Positions 34,996-42,237 of a stretch of 64,000 nt of DNA are shown here, one piece after another. Origin of the DNA: VXYL01 sp965243095. Its GTDB lineage: Bacteria > Pseudomonadota > Gammaproteobacteria > Pseudomonadales > Azotimanducaceae. The stretch spans positions 1,860,001 through 1,924,000 of the forward strand of contig OZ251530.1 of the NCBI GenBank assembly GCA_965243095.1, read 5' to 3'. How positions within the stretch are numbered: position 1 is the stretch's first letter; every line of letters begins with the position of its first letter. The notes beneath the pieces were generated by a model. It made no database searches, was not told the origin of the DNA, and saw only the letters and a list, made by a program, of their open reading frames with translations. Both the position numbers and the translations under genes were made by a program.

Positions 34996-35021
34996 GCGTT
35001 GCCCTCGCACGGCCCAGCGCG

Positions 35022-35678
35022 CTAGTGCAGGCCGACCAGGTAGTGGGCGATGGCGGCGATTTCGCCATCGGTGAGGTTGGCGGCGTTCTGGCGCATCATG
35101 CCTTCGTAGACGTCCGTGTCCGTTTTGCGCAGCCCCTCGCGGTACGCCTTGAGCTGCTCCACCATGTATTCCGGCTGCTGCCCGGAGAGGCGCGGAAAGC
35201 CGGCCAGCGCGTTGCCGCTGCCGTCCGGCGCGTGGCAGGCGGTGCAGGCGGAGACGTGCTTGTCCAGCAAGCCGCCGCGGTAGATGGCCTCGCCGAGTTG
35301 CAGCGCCTGCGCCGGGTCCGCTTGGCCCACCGCCGGCGCTTGGGCTTCGTAGAAGGCGGCCAGATCCGCGAGCTCGGCGTCCGTGTGATTGTCCAGCTGG
35401 CCGGCCATTACTCCGGCCGGGCGCTCGCCGTCGCGCATGAGGCGCATCTGGCGAAAGAGGTAGCGGGCGTTCTGCCCGGCGATGCTGGGGTAGGCGGGCA
35501 CGAGGCTGTTGCCGTCCTCGCCGTGGCAGGCAACGCAGGTGGCCGTGAGCGCGCGCCCGGCGTCGACGCTCGGCTGGCGCTCTTGCTCGGCTTGCGCCGT
35601 GTCCTGTGCGGCGGCGGGCGCGCCCAGCAAGGCCGCGGTCAGCGCCGCTGTTGCGATGCGTGCGATTCGCGTTGCCAC
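35022..35678 (-). CDS. Dihaem cytochrome c4
   Basis: A 218-residue periplasmic protein starting at GTG 35678, with signal peptide (IARIATAALTAALLGAPAAAQ). Two haem-binding motifs CVACH and CTACH stand about 100 residues apart, each followed by Met-containing loops, with the typical PAYPSIAGQNARYL segment of cytochrome c4. It passes electrons to terminal oxidases. The frame is open further upstream, but that would run over the divergent engB gene. Confidence 0.93.
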   Translation of the reverse strand: MATRIARIATAALTAALLGAPAAAQDTAQAEQERQPSVDAGRALTATCVACHGEDGNSLVPAYPSIAGQNARYLFRQMRLMRDGERPAGVMAGQLDNHTDAELADLAAFYEAQAPAVGQADPAQALQLGEAIYRGGLLDKHVSACTACHAPDGSGNALAGFPRLSGQQPEYMVEQLKAYREGLRKTDTDVYEGMMRQNAANLTDGEIAAIAHYLVGLH

Positions 35679-35742
35679 GGTGTTGTGATTTCGTTTCCAG
35701 CTAACATTCGGCGTTCGCCGAAGTGCGCGAGAGTATAGCACC

Positions 35743-36357
35743 GTGCCTGCCGACAACGCGCCGCCGCGCCCCTTGGCGGCCACTTTCTTGGCGAGCGCCG
35801 ATCGGCTGGCGACGTGTCCCGCCGACGATGCGCCGGAAGCGGTTTTCGTCGGCCGTTCCAACGCCGGAAAATCCAGCGCCTTGAACCGTCTCGCCGGGCA
35901 ACGCAATCTCGCCCGCGTAAGCAAAACTCCCGGTCGCACCCAGCTCATCAACTTCTTCACCGTCGCCGACGGCGGGCGTTTGGTGGACCTGCCCGGCTAC
36001 GGCTACGCCCGCGCCTCCAAGACGCGCCGCGAAGCGTGGGGACGCGCCGTGGACGAGTACCTGCACCAGCGCCCGAACGTGGCGGGCGTGGTGCTGGTCA
36101 TGGACATCCGCCACCCGCTCCGCCCCGCGGACGAGCACATGATCGCGTGGAGCGAGACCGCCGGAAAGCCGTTGCTCGCCCTGCTCAGCAAAGCGGACAA
36201 ACTCAAGCGCGGCGCCCGCGAACAGGCGCGGCGAGCAGTGGCGGCGCGAATGCCAAACGCCAAGGTGGTGCCGTTTTCCGCGCCCACCGGCCTCGGCGCG
36301 ACGGAGGTGGCGGCGACGGTGCGCGAATGGCTTGGCGGCATGCCGGCCGAAGGGTAA
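35743..36357 (+). CDS. engB: Ribosome biogenesis GTPase EngB (YsxC/YihA)
   Basis: A 204-residue TrmE-Era-EngA-EngB family GTPase from GTG 35743. G1 is GRSNAGKSS, the switch region has SKTPGRTQLINFF, G3 is DLPGYGYA and G4 is SKADKL. EngB assists large ribosomal subunit assembly. Divergent from cytochrome c4; in related genomes polA lies on its other side, and here a toxin-antitoxin unit is inserted between them. Confidence 0.95.
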   Translation: MPADNAPPRPLAATFLASADRLATCPADDAPEAVFVGRSNAGKSSALNRLAGQRNLARVSKTPGRTQLINFFTVADGGRLVDLPGYGYARASKTRREAWGRAVDEYLHQRPNVAGVVLVMDIRHPLRPADEHMIAWSETAGKPLLALLSKADKLKRGAREQARRAVAARMPNAKVVPFSAPTGLGATEVAATVREWLGGMPAEG

Positions 36358-36450
36358 TCCGCGAAAAGCCGCGCACTTGGACGGTCTTGGTATTGACAGC
36401 CGCCAATACTTGACGCACATTGGCGGGCAAGTGGGCAGGAGTGTTGGCGA

Positions 36451-36687
36451 GTGGCGACTGTGCAGCGCGACGGCCGGGATCGCTGGGTTGTGCATTTGGC
36501 GGCGCCGGCCAAGTCCGAAGTGACGATTGAAGTCGGCATGAGCCGGGAGACTGCGGAGAAACTGGCCGCCCGGGAGGCAGCCAGACTTCAAGCACTCAAC
36601 CCCGGCCGGGACGATCTGCCGCCGGAAGATGTCGGAACGGCGGTGCTGCACCTGCTTAGCCTTTACGCATCGAACCAGCGCATTTGA
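36451..36687 (+). CDS. Small protein upstream of antitoxin, unknown
   Basis: A 78-residue protein from GTG 36451 (MATVQRDGRDRWVVHLAAP), ending 3 bp before the next ATG, so very likely co-transcribed with the antitoxin and RES toxin genes. Predicted as a beta hairpin followed by helices (SRETAEKLAAREAARLQAL); no known motif. It might be a DNA-binding regulator of the module. The association is by position only. Confidence 0.6.
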   Translation: MATVQRDGRDRWVVHLAAPAKSEVTIEVGMSRETAEKLAAREAARLQALNPGRDDLPPEDVGTAVLHLLSLYASNQRI

Positions 36688-36690
36688 ACC

Positions 36691-37116
36691 ATGTTCCATT
36701 ACTTCGCGAAGGACGGCACTAGGACGGACGATTGCGCCGAAGCCAAGACGCTGCGGCGCGGTGGATCCACGGAACCCCATCTGTGGCTGGTACGGGACGA
36801 TGCGCCAAGCCCCGACGAACTCTATGAGCGGCTTGTCGCATTGCTGTCGCCAGTGGCGGAAGACGAAGATGTGACGGTGCTTTCGAAGGAGCAACTTTTC
36901 GCTGGCGACCAGTACCCGGCCGGGTCTGATCGTCCGTTCGTGGTGCGCGTCGCCAACGAAGAAGAGAGCGCGGAAACCCGAATCGCCGCGTGGCTAGCCA
37001 CGCCCAACCCGTCACTGGGCGGGAAGACTCCCGACGAACTGCTTAGAGGCGATGCAAGCGGTCGTTGTCGCCTCGGCCACATGGTCGGCGAAATGGAGCA
37101 AGGTGCCTTCTCGTGA
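36691..37116 (+). CDS. MbcA/ParS-type antitoxin
   Basis: A 141-residue protein. The C-terminal ~45 residues match the toxin-binding domain of Xre-MbcA-ParS antitoxins (DUF2384): IAAWLATPNPSLGGKTPDEL followed by a helix and EMEQGAFS. The N-terminal part (FHYFAKDGTRTDDCAEAKTL) is unlike the usual Xre HTH domain. Its stop overlaps the toxin start (GTGA). It should bind and neutralise the RES-domain toxin encoded next. Confidence 0.8.
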   Translation: MFHYFAKDGTRTDDCAEAKTLRRGGSTEPHLWLVRDDAPSPDELYERLVALLSPVAEDEDVTVLSKEQLFAGDQYPAGSDRPFVVRVANEEESAETRIAAWLATPNPSLGGKTPDELLRGDASGRCRLGHMVGEMEQGAFS

Positions 37117-37688
37117 ACTCAGAACGCGTGGCTGGGCTCGCCAGAACGCAGCTGGCGACATCAACTTGGTACCGCGCCACCCTAGGAACTCGCTCGCCGT
37201 TGGACTTCAGCCACACTTCGATTGCCGCAACGCGCTTTGGCGCCGCCCGTTCTCAGTACTTCATCCTCTACTTCGCGGCTGATCCGGCGACGGCTCTGCT
37301 CGAAGTGGAAGCCGTGGTTGCCACGCACAATCCGCCCCAAACACACCATCTTCAGCCTAGCGCGTACACCATATGGCCCATTTCCGTCGCCCTCAACAAC
37401 GTGGTTGATTTCGGTGACCCCGGCAGCCGGTCGGTGGTGGAGACCTCGGCTCAAGAGCTCACTGGCGACTGGCGAGCGCAGCGTCCATCCGCCGGAAAGC
37501 CGCCGACCGTGCGTTCTAGGGCGCTTGCGGCACCGACTCAGCGGTTGGGAGCGGCTTTGGAACGCACACCCGATATAGAAGGTTTCCTCACCCCCTCTGC
37601 AAAAGCACCGGCCATCTCGAACTTGGTGGTCTTTCCGCACCGAGTCCACCTCGATTCTTCACGCCGCAGCATCGCGAGCCGAGGTTGA
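37113..37688 (+). CDS. RES-domain toxin (NAD+-degrading)
   Basis: A 191-residue protein starting at GTG 37113 in a 4 bp overlap with the antitoxin. It shows RES-domain features: an N-terminal TWYRATLG with the conserved Arg, FGAARSQYFILYFA and ALLEVEAVVATHNP with the conserved Glu, then WPISVALNNVVDFGD. RES toxins deplete NAD+ and resemble ADP-ribosyltransferases. The length and order (antitoxin then toxin) match known Xre-RES modules. Convergent with polA. Confidence 0.85.
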   Translation: MNSERVAGLARTQLATSTWYRATLGTRSPLDFSHTSIAATRFGAARSQYFILYFAADPATALLEVEAVVATHNPPQTHHLQPSAYTIWPISVALNNVVDFGDPGSRSVVETSAQELTGDWRAQRPSAGKPPTVRSRALAAPTQRLGAALERTPDIEGFLTPSAKAPAISNLVVFPHRVHLDSSRRSIASRG

Positions 37689-37746
37689 GTCGCGCAATGA
37701 GCGGCTTCCCGCTCATCTGAACGTCTGCCGCCAATAAGCGCGGCGG

Positions 37747-40431
37747 CTAATGCGCCTCGTCCCAGTTGCGCCCCACGCCAACGTCCACCACCAGTTCGAC
37801 GGCTAGTTCGGCGGCGTCGCGCATCAGGCCGCGCACGGCGTCGGCCACCGCGGTGGTGTACTCTTCGGCCACTTCGAGCACCAGCTCGTCGTGTACCTGC
37901 ATCACCATTGCGGCGTCCCAGGCGGAGTTTTCGAGGAATCCGTCCACCGCCACCATGGCGCGTTTGACGATGTCCGCGGCGGTGCCTTGCATGGGCGCGT
38001 TGATGGCGGCGCGTTCGGCGGCTTGGCGGCGGGCGGCGTGGCGGGCGCGGATTTCCGGCAGATAGAGGCGGCGGCCGAACACCGTTTCCACGAAGCCATC
38101 GGCGTGGGCGCTGGCGCGGGCGCGCTCCATGTACGTTTTCACGCCCGGGTAGCGCTCGAAGTAGCGGTCGATGTACTGCCGCGCCACGCCGCGCCCGACG
38201 TTCAACTGCGCGGCGAGGCCGAACGCGGACATGCCGTAGATCAGGCCGAAGTTGATCGCTTTGGCGCTGCGGCGCTGCTCGTCCGTCACGTCGTTTTGGC
38301 TGGCCCAGAACACTTCCGCGGCGGTGGCGCGGTGGATGTCGTCGCCGCGCTCGAAGGCGCGCAGCAGGCCCTCGTCTCCAGACAGATGCGCCATGATGCG
38401 CAGCTCGATCTGCGAATAGTCGGCGGCGATGAGGCGCTTGCCCGGCGGCGCCACGAACGCTTTGCGGATGCGCCGTCCTTCGGCGGTGCGGATGGGAATG
38501 TTCTGCAAGTTCGGGTCCGCCGAGGAGAGCCGGCCGGTGGCGGCGACGGCTTGGTTGTAGGAGGTGTGGATGCGTCCGGTCCGCGCGTTGATCTCCAGCG
38601 GCAGGGCGTCCGTGTAGGTGGACTTCAGCTTGGACACGGCGCGGTATTCCAGAATGACGCGCGGCAGCTCGTGGCCGTCGTCGGCGAACTCCTGCAGCAC
38701 CGGTTCGGCGGTGGAGCGTTGGCCCTTCTGCGTCTTCTTGAGCGCCGGCAGGCCGAGCTTGTCGTAGAGGATCTCTTGCAGTTGTTTGGTGGAGCCGAGG
38801 TTCAACTCCTCGCCGGCGGCGGCGTAGGCCTGCGCGGTGAGCTCCTCCAGCCGAACGGCCAGCTCGCGGCTGTGCTCGGCTAGGAGGTCGGCATCCACCA
38901 ACGCGCCGCGACATTCCATGCGCGACAGGGTGGACACCAGCGGCAGATCGATTTCCTCGTACACGGACGTCGTGCCTTCCGCTTCCAGGCGCTGGCGCAG
39001 CTCGTCGTGCAGGCGGGTGGCGATGGCCACGCGGCCGGCCGCGTAATCACCGGCGGCATCGACATCCACGGCGTCCATCGACAACCGCTTCGCGCCTTTG
39101 CCGGCGATGGCTTCGTAGCTTGGCGGCACCACGCCGAGGTACTTGCCGGCCACATCCTCCAAGTGGTGGCGGCGGGCGCCCACGCTGTCCAAGACGTAGG
39201 ATTCCAGCATCGTGTCGTTGCGGATGCCGGCGAGGGATACGCCGAAGCGGGCCAGGAGATTCCGCGCGGCTTTGAGATCTTGGCCGGTCTTCACCACCGC
39301 CACGTCTTCCAGCAGCGGCCGGGCGGCGGCGAGGAATTCGGCCCAAGGCAATTGCTCCGGGGCGCCCACGTAATCGTGGCCCACCGGCACATAGGCGGCT
39401 TCGCCCGCGACCTGCAGCGCCACGCCCACCGGCCGGCGATCCATCAAGCGGGCGCCGGCGGTGTGGAAGCACAGCGTTAGCTCGCCGGCGGAGCGCGCCT
39501 TTGCGAGGAACCCCGCGAGGGCGTCCGCGGCCAGAATCCGCTCGAAAGGCACGGCTTCGGTTGGCGCGGTTTCGGCGACGCCCCCCAGCTCCTCCAGCCA
39601 CGGCTTGAACTCGAAGCGCTCGAACAACTCGCGCAGCTTGGCGGTGTCGGGCGGCTTTGCGGTGAGCTCGTCGATGCTCACGTCCAGCGGCACGTCGCAG
39701 CGGATGGTTGTGAGCTCCCGCGACAGGGGCAATTGCTCCATAGAGGCGCGCAGATTCTCGCCCACCTTGCCTTTGATTTCGCCCGCGTGGGCGATCACCT
39801 CGTCCAGCGAGCCGTACTCGCCGAGCCACTTGGCGGCGGTCTTCGGGCCGACTTTGGGGACGCCCGGAATGTTGTCCGTGGAATCGCCCATCAGCGCCAG
39901 GTAGTCGATGATGCGCTCCGGCGGCACGCCGTGCTTGGCGATCACGCCTTCCCGGTCCAGCGCGGTTTCCGTCATGGTGTTCACCAGCGTGACGTGCTCC
40001 GAGACCAGTTGCGCCAAGTCCTTGTCGCCGGTGGAGACGATCACGCGCCGCGCCGAGCGCGTGGCCTCCGTCGCCAGCGTGCCGATCACGTCGTCGGCCT
40101 CCACGCCCGGGATGCGCAGCAGCGGCATGCCCATCGCCTCCACGATGTCGAAGATCGGCTGCACCTGGGCGCGCAGGTCGTCGGCCATCGGCGGCCGGTT
40201 GGCCTTGTATTCGGCGTAGAGATCGTCGCGGAACGTGCGCCCGCCGGCGTCGAACACCACCGCCACCGGGCTGCCGGCGTAGTCCGCCTGCAGTTTGCGC
40301 AACATGCCGATGACTCCGCGGATCGCACCGGTGGGGAAGTCGTCCCAAGTGCGCAGATCCGGCAGCGCGTTGAAGGCGCGGAAGAGGTAGGACGAGCCAT
40401 CCACCAAGAGCAGCGGCTTTTGCTCGGCCAT
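37747..40431 (-). CDS. polA: DNA polymerase I, proofreading residues absent
   Basis: An 894-residue enzyme from the ATG at 40431 with an AAGGAGG ribosome site. The 5'-3' exonuclease (residues ~1-290; LLLVDGSSYLFRAF, STGDKDLAQL, MGDSTDNIPG) and polymerase domains (DYSQIELRIMAHLSGDEG, RRSAKAINFGLIYG, MQVHDELVLEV) are complete. In the 3'-5' exonuclease domain all catalytic carboxylates are changed relative to E. coli: D355 and E357 become His and Ala (LCFHTA), D424 becomes Ala (LKAARN), D501 becomes Arg (YAAGRV). It should replicate and repair without proofreading, like Taq polymerase. Confidence 0.97.
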   Translation of the reverse strand: MAEQKPLLLVDGSSYLFRAFNALPDLRTWDDFPTGAIRGVIGMLRKLQADYAGSPVAVVFDAGGRTFRDDLYAEYKANRPPMADDLRAQVQPIFDIVEAMGMPLLRIPGVEADDVIGTLATEATRSARRVIVSTGDKDLAQLVSEHVTLVNTMTETALDREGVIAKHGVPPERIIDYLALMGDSTDNIPGVPKVGPKTAAKWLGEYGSLDEVIAHAGEIKGKVGENLRASMEQLPLSRELTTIRCDVPLDVSIDELTAKPPDTAKLRELFERFEFKPWLEELGGVAETAPTEAVPFERILAADALAGFLAKARSAGELTLCFHTAGARLMDRRPVGVALQVAGEAAYVPVGHDYVGAPEQLPWAEFLAAARPLLEDVAVVKTGQDLKAARNLLARFGVSLAGIRNDTMLESYVLDSVGARRHHLEDVAGKYLGVVPPSYEAIAGKGAKRLSMDAVDVDAAGDYAAGRVAIATRLHDELRQRLEAEGTTSVYEEIDLPLVSTLSRMECRGALVDADLLAEHSRELAVRLEELTAQAYAAAGEELNLGSTKQLQEILYDKLGLPALKKTQKGQRSTAEPVLQEFADDGHELPRVILEYRAVSKLKSTYTDALPLEINARTGRIHTSYNQAVAATGRLSSADPNLQNIPIRTAEGRRIRKAFVAPPGKRLIAADYSQIELRIMAHLSGDEGLLRAFERGDDIHRATAAEVFWASQNDVTDEQRRSAKAINFGLIYGMSAFGLAAQLNVGRGVARQYIDRYFERYPGVKTYMERARASAHADGFVETVFGRRLYLPEIRARHAARRQAAERAAINAPMQGTAADIVKRAMVAVDGFLENSAWDAAMVMQVHDELVLEVAEEYTTAVADAVRGLMRDAAELAVELVVDVGVGRNWDEAH

Positions 40432-40546
40432 ATGTAAACCCTCCTTACCTAGCCCTTCGGCGCGTGCTTGCGAATCGCGCGTGGCGTAGCAATCCCGGCG
40501 CCTAGCATAACGGGTGCCGTTGGGTGCGAACGAATCTTGGGCGACT

Positions 40547-40602
40547 GGTGCTGGGAACGCGGGCGTCCCGCCCGCATGCAGGCGAGACGCCTGCGCTCCC
40601 GG
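40547..40602. repeat. Dispersed GC-rich palindromic repeat, copy 2
   Basis: Contains GGTGCTGGGA, then CGCGGGCGTC, CGCCCGCATGCAGGCG and CGCCTGCG, matching the core of the element at about 27145-27211 with few changes. Sits between polA and the GFA gene. It can fold into two adjacent hairpins. This copy has lost the 20 bp outer arms seen at 27 kb. Confidence 0.7.
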
Positions 40603-40659
40603 AGTATTGCCGCTTGACCGGGCGATGTGCGACAGTTTGCCCCAAGGACACGCACGGAG

Positions 40660-41520
40660 ATGCGAACCATGCTCACTGGCGCTTGCCTCTGCGGCGACGT
40701 CGCCTTCGCCATCGACGGCACGGTGGACGCGATGGCGCACTGCCACTGCTCCATGTGCCGGAAGTTCCACGGCGCGGCTTACGCCACCTTCAGCGCCGTT
40801 CGCCCGGAGCGGTTCCGCTGGTGGCGCGGCGAAGGCAAGGTGCGGCACTACCAATCGTCCGACCGAGGTTGGCGGCATTTCTGCCCGCGTTGCGGCGGGC
40901 CCGCGCCAGCGCTGCCGCCCGGCGGCCCATTCGCCTTGGTGCCGATGGGAAACGTGGCTGAAGACCCGGGCGCCCGTCCGAACATGCACATCTTCGCGGC
41001 GTCGATGGCGCCGTGGCACCACATCGCCGACGATCTGCCGCGCCACGACGAGTACCCGCCGGAGTTCGGCCCGGACGCCCAGGCCGTGCCGCGCGAGACA
41101 CGCACCGCCCGCACCCCGGGCGCGACCGGCGGCAGTTGCCTCTGCGGCGCGGTGGTCTTCGAATACGACGGTGCCCCCACGCACATGCTCAACTGCCACT
41201 GCTCGCGCTGTCGCCGGCAGATGGGCGCCGCCCACGCGACGATGCTCTTCGTGCCGCACGGAGCGTTCCGCTGGCTCGCCGGCGAGCAGGAGGTTACGGT
41301 TTACCGGCTGCCGGAAGCCAAAGTGAAAGGCGCCGCCTTCTGCCGCCACTGCGGCTCGCAAGTGGCCCGCTGGCGCGATGCGGACTTCATGCAGATTCCC
41401 GCCGGCTGCTTGGACGACGATCCGGGCGCCCGGCCCACGGCCAACATTTTCGTGGCCTCGAAGGCCGCGTGGTCGGCGTTGGACGAACGGCTGCCCGGCT
41501 TCGCCGCGGCGCCGGGCTGA
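40660..41520 (+). CDS. Double GFA-domain protein (glutathione-dependent formaldehyde-activating-like)
   Basis: A 286-residue protein (start ATG 40660; ATG 40669 equally possible) consisting of two tandem GFA/CENP-V folds. Each has the zinc-ligand sets: GACLCGDVAF / HCHCSMCRK / FCPRCGG in the first, and GSCLCGAVVF / NCHCSRCRR / FCRHCGSQ in the second. GFA domains bind Zn and some bind glutathione-formaldehyde adducts; most bacterial members are of unknown function. The usual protein has only one domain of about 130-150 residues, so this is a fusion or internal duplication. Confidence 0.88.
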   Translation: MRTMLTGACLCGDVAFAIDGTVDAMAHCHCSMCRKFHGAAYATFSAVRPERFRWWRGEGKVRHYQSSDRGWRHFCPRCGGPAPALPPGGPFALVPMGNVAEDPGARPNMHIFAASMAPWHHIADDLPRHDEYPPEFGPDAQAVPRETRTARTPGATGGSCLCGAVVFEYDGAPTHMLNCHCSRCRRQMGAAHATMLFVPHGAFRWLAGEQEVTVYRLPEAKVKGAAFCRHCGSQVARWRDADFMQIPAGCLDDDPGARPTANIFVASKAAWSALDERLPGFAAAPG

Positions 41521-41534
41521 TCCGCGACGTCGCG

Positions 41535-42161
41535 CTAAGCCGTGCGGCGCCGCGTCAAGTCGAGCGGTGCTTGATCGCGCGCCGGCGCGAACTCATGGCC
41601 CGGGCGCGATGGCTCGCGGAACGTGATTCCTTCGTAGTGCTCGTCTAGCGCCACAAACACGCCGTTGGCCTCGGCCCAGCGGCGCATGCCTTGGTTGCAG
41701 GAATGCCGCCACGAGAGCACCTCCACGCGCCAATCGCGCTTGTGCATTCGCTCCAAGGTGCTGTGGAAACCCTGCCCTCCGGCATACCCCGCGCCGTCGC
41801 CGGTGAGCAAGGTGACCACGCCCGGATTGCCGTTGTTGTCCAAGGCGTCTTCCAACATGCGCAGTTGCAGCCACCGATCGGGAACCTCCTGCTCGCCCCG
41901 GAACCGCTCGCCCCGGTCAAACAGCTTCACCTCAACGCCTTGGCCTTCCATGCGGTTCCAAAGCTGCTGCATTTCCGGCGGAATGGAGCCGGCGGCCACC
42001 GCCTTCGCCAACGGCCGGCCGGCGTGCGCCAACCGCAGCAGACTGTCGAAGTGGATGCGCACCAAATGGCGTGCGCCGGGAGTGCCTTCGCGTTCGTCCG
42101 CGAGGCGCTGCACCTCGTGGAAGATGTTGGAATTGTCCCAGTACACGAACACGCGGCTCAT
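41535..42161 (-). CDS. NYN-domain (PIN-like) ribonuclease
   Basis: A 208-residue protein with the NYN fold: YWDNSNIFHEVQ supplies the first catalytic Asp, and TLLTGDGAGY the later Asp, with GGQGFHSTLERM next to it. NYN proteins (LabA/DUF88 and Nedd4-BP1/YacP relatives) are metal-dependent RNases. No toxin-antitoxin partner or other context is seen, so its target is unknown. Confidence 0.85.
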   Translation of the reverse strand: MSRVFVYWDNSNIFHEVQRLADEREGTPGARHLVRIHFDSLLRLAHAGRPLAKAVAAGSIPPEMQQLWNRMEGQGVEVKLFDRGERFRGEQEVPDRWLQLRMLEDALDNNGNPGVVTLLTGDGAGYAGGQGFHSTLERMHKRDWRVEVLSWRHSCNQGMRRWAEANGVFVALDEHYEGITFREPSRPGHEFAPARDQAPLDLTRRRTA

Positions 42162-42237
42162 GTGGCTGCCTCTGTGCGTTCACCGCAAGGCAGTGTACCG
42201 CAAAGCCTTGCGTTGGCCTTACATGCGCCGAACCGAA

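Noticed and set aside
40432..41361. Upstream extension of the polA frame
   Set aside because: Antisense to the GFA gene; the ATG at 40431 has a strong ribosome site and the normal PolA N-terminus.
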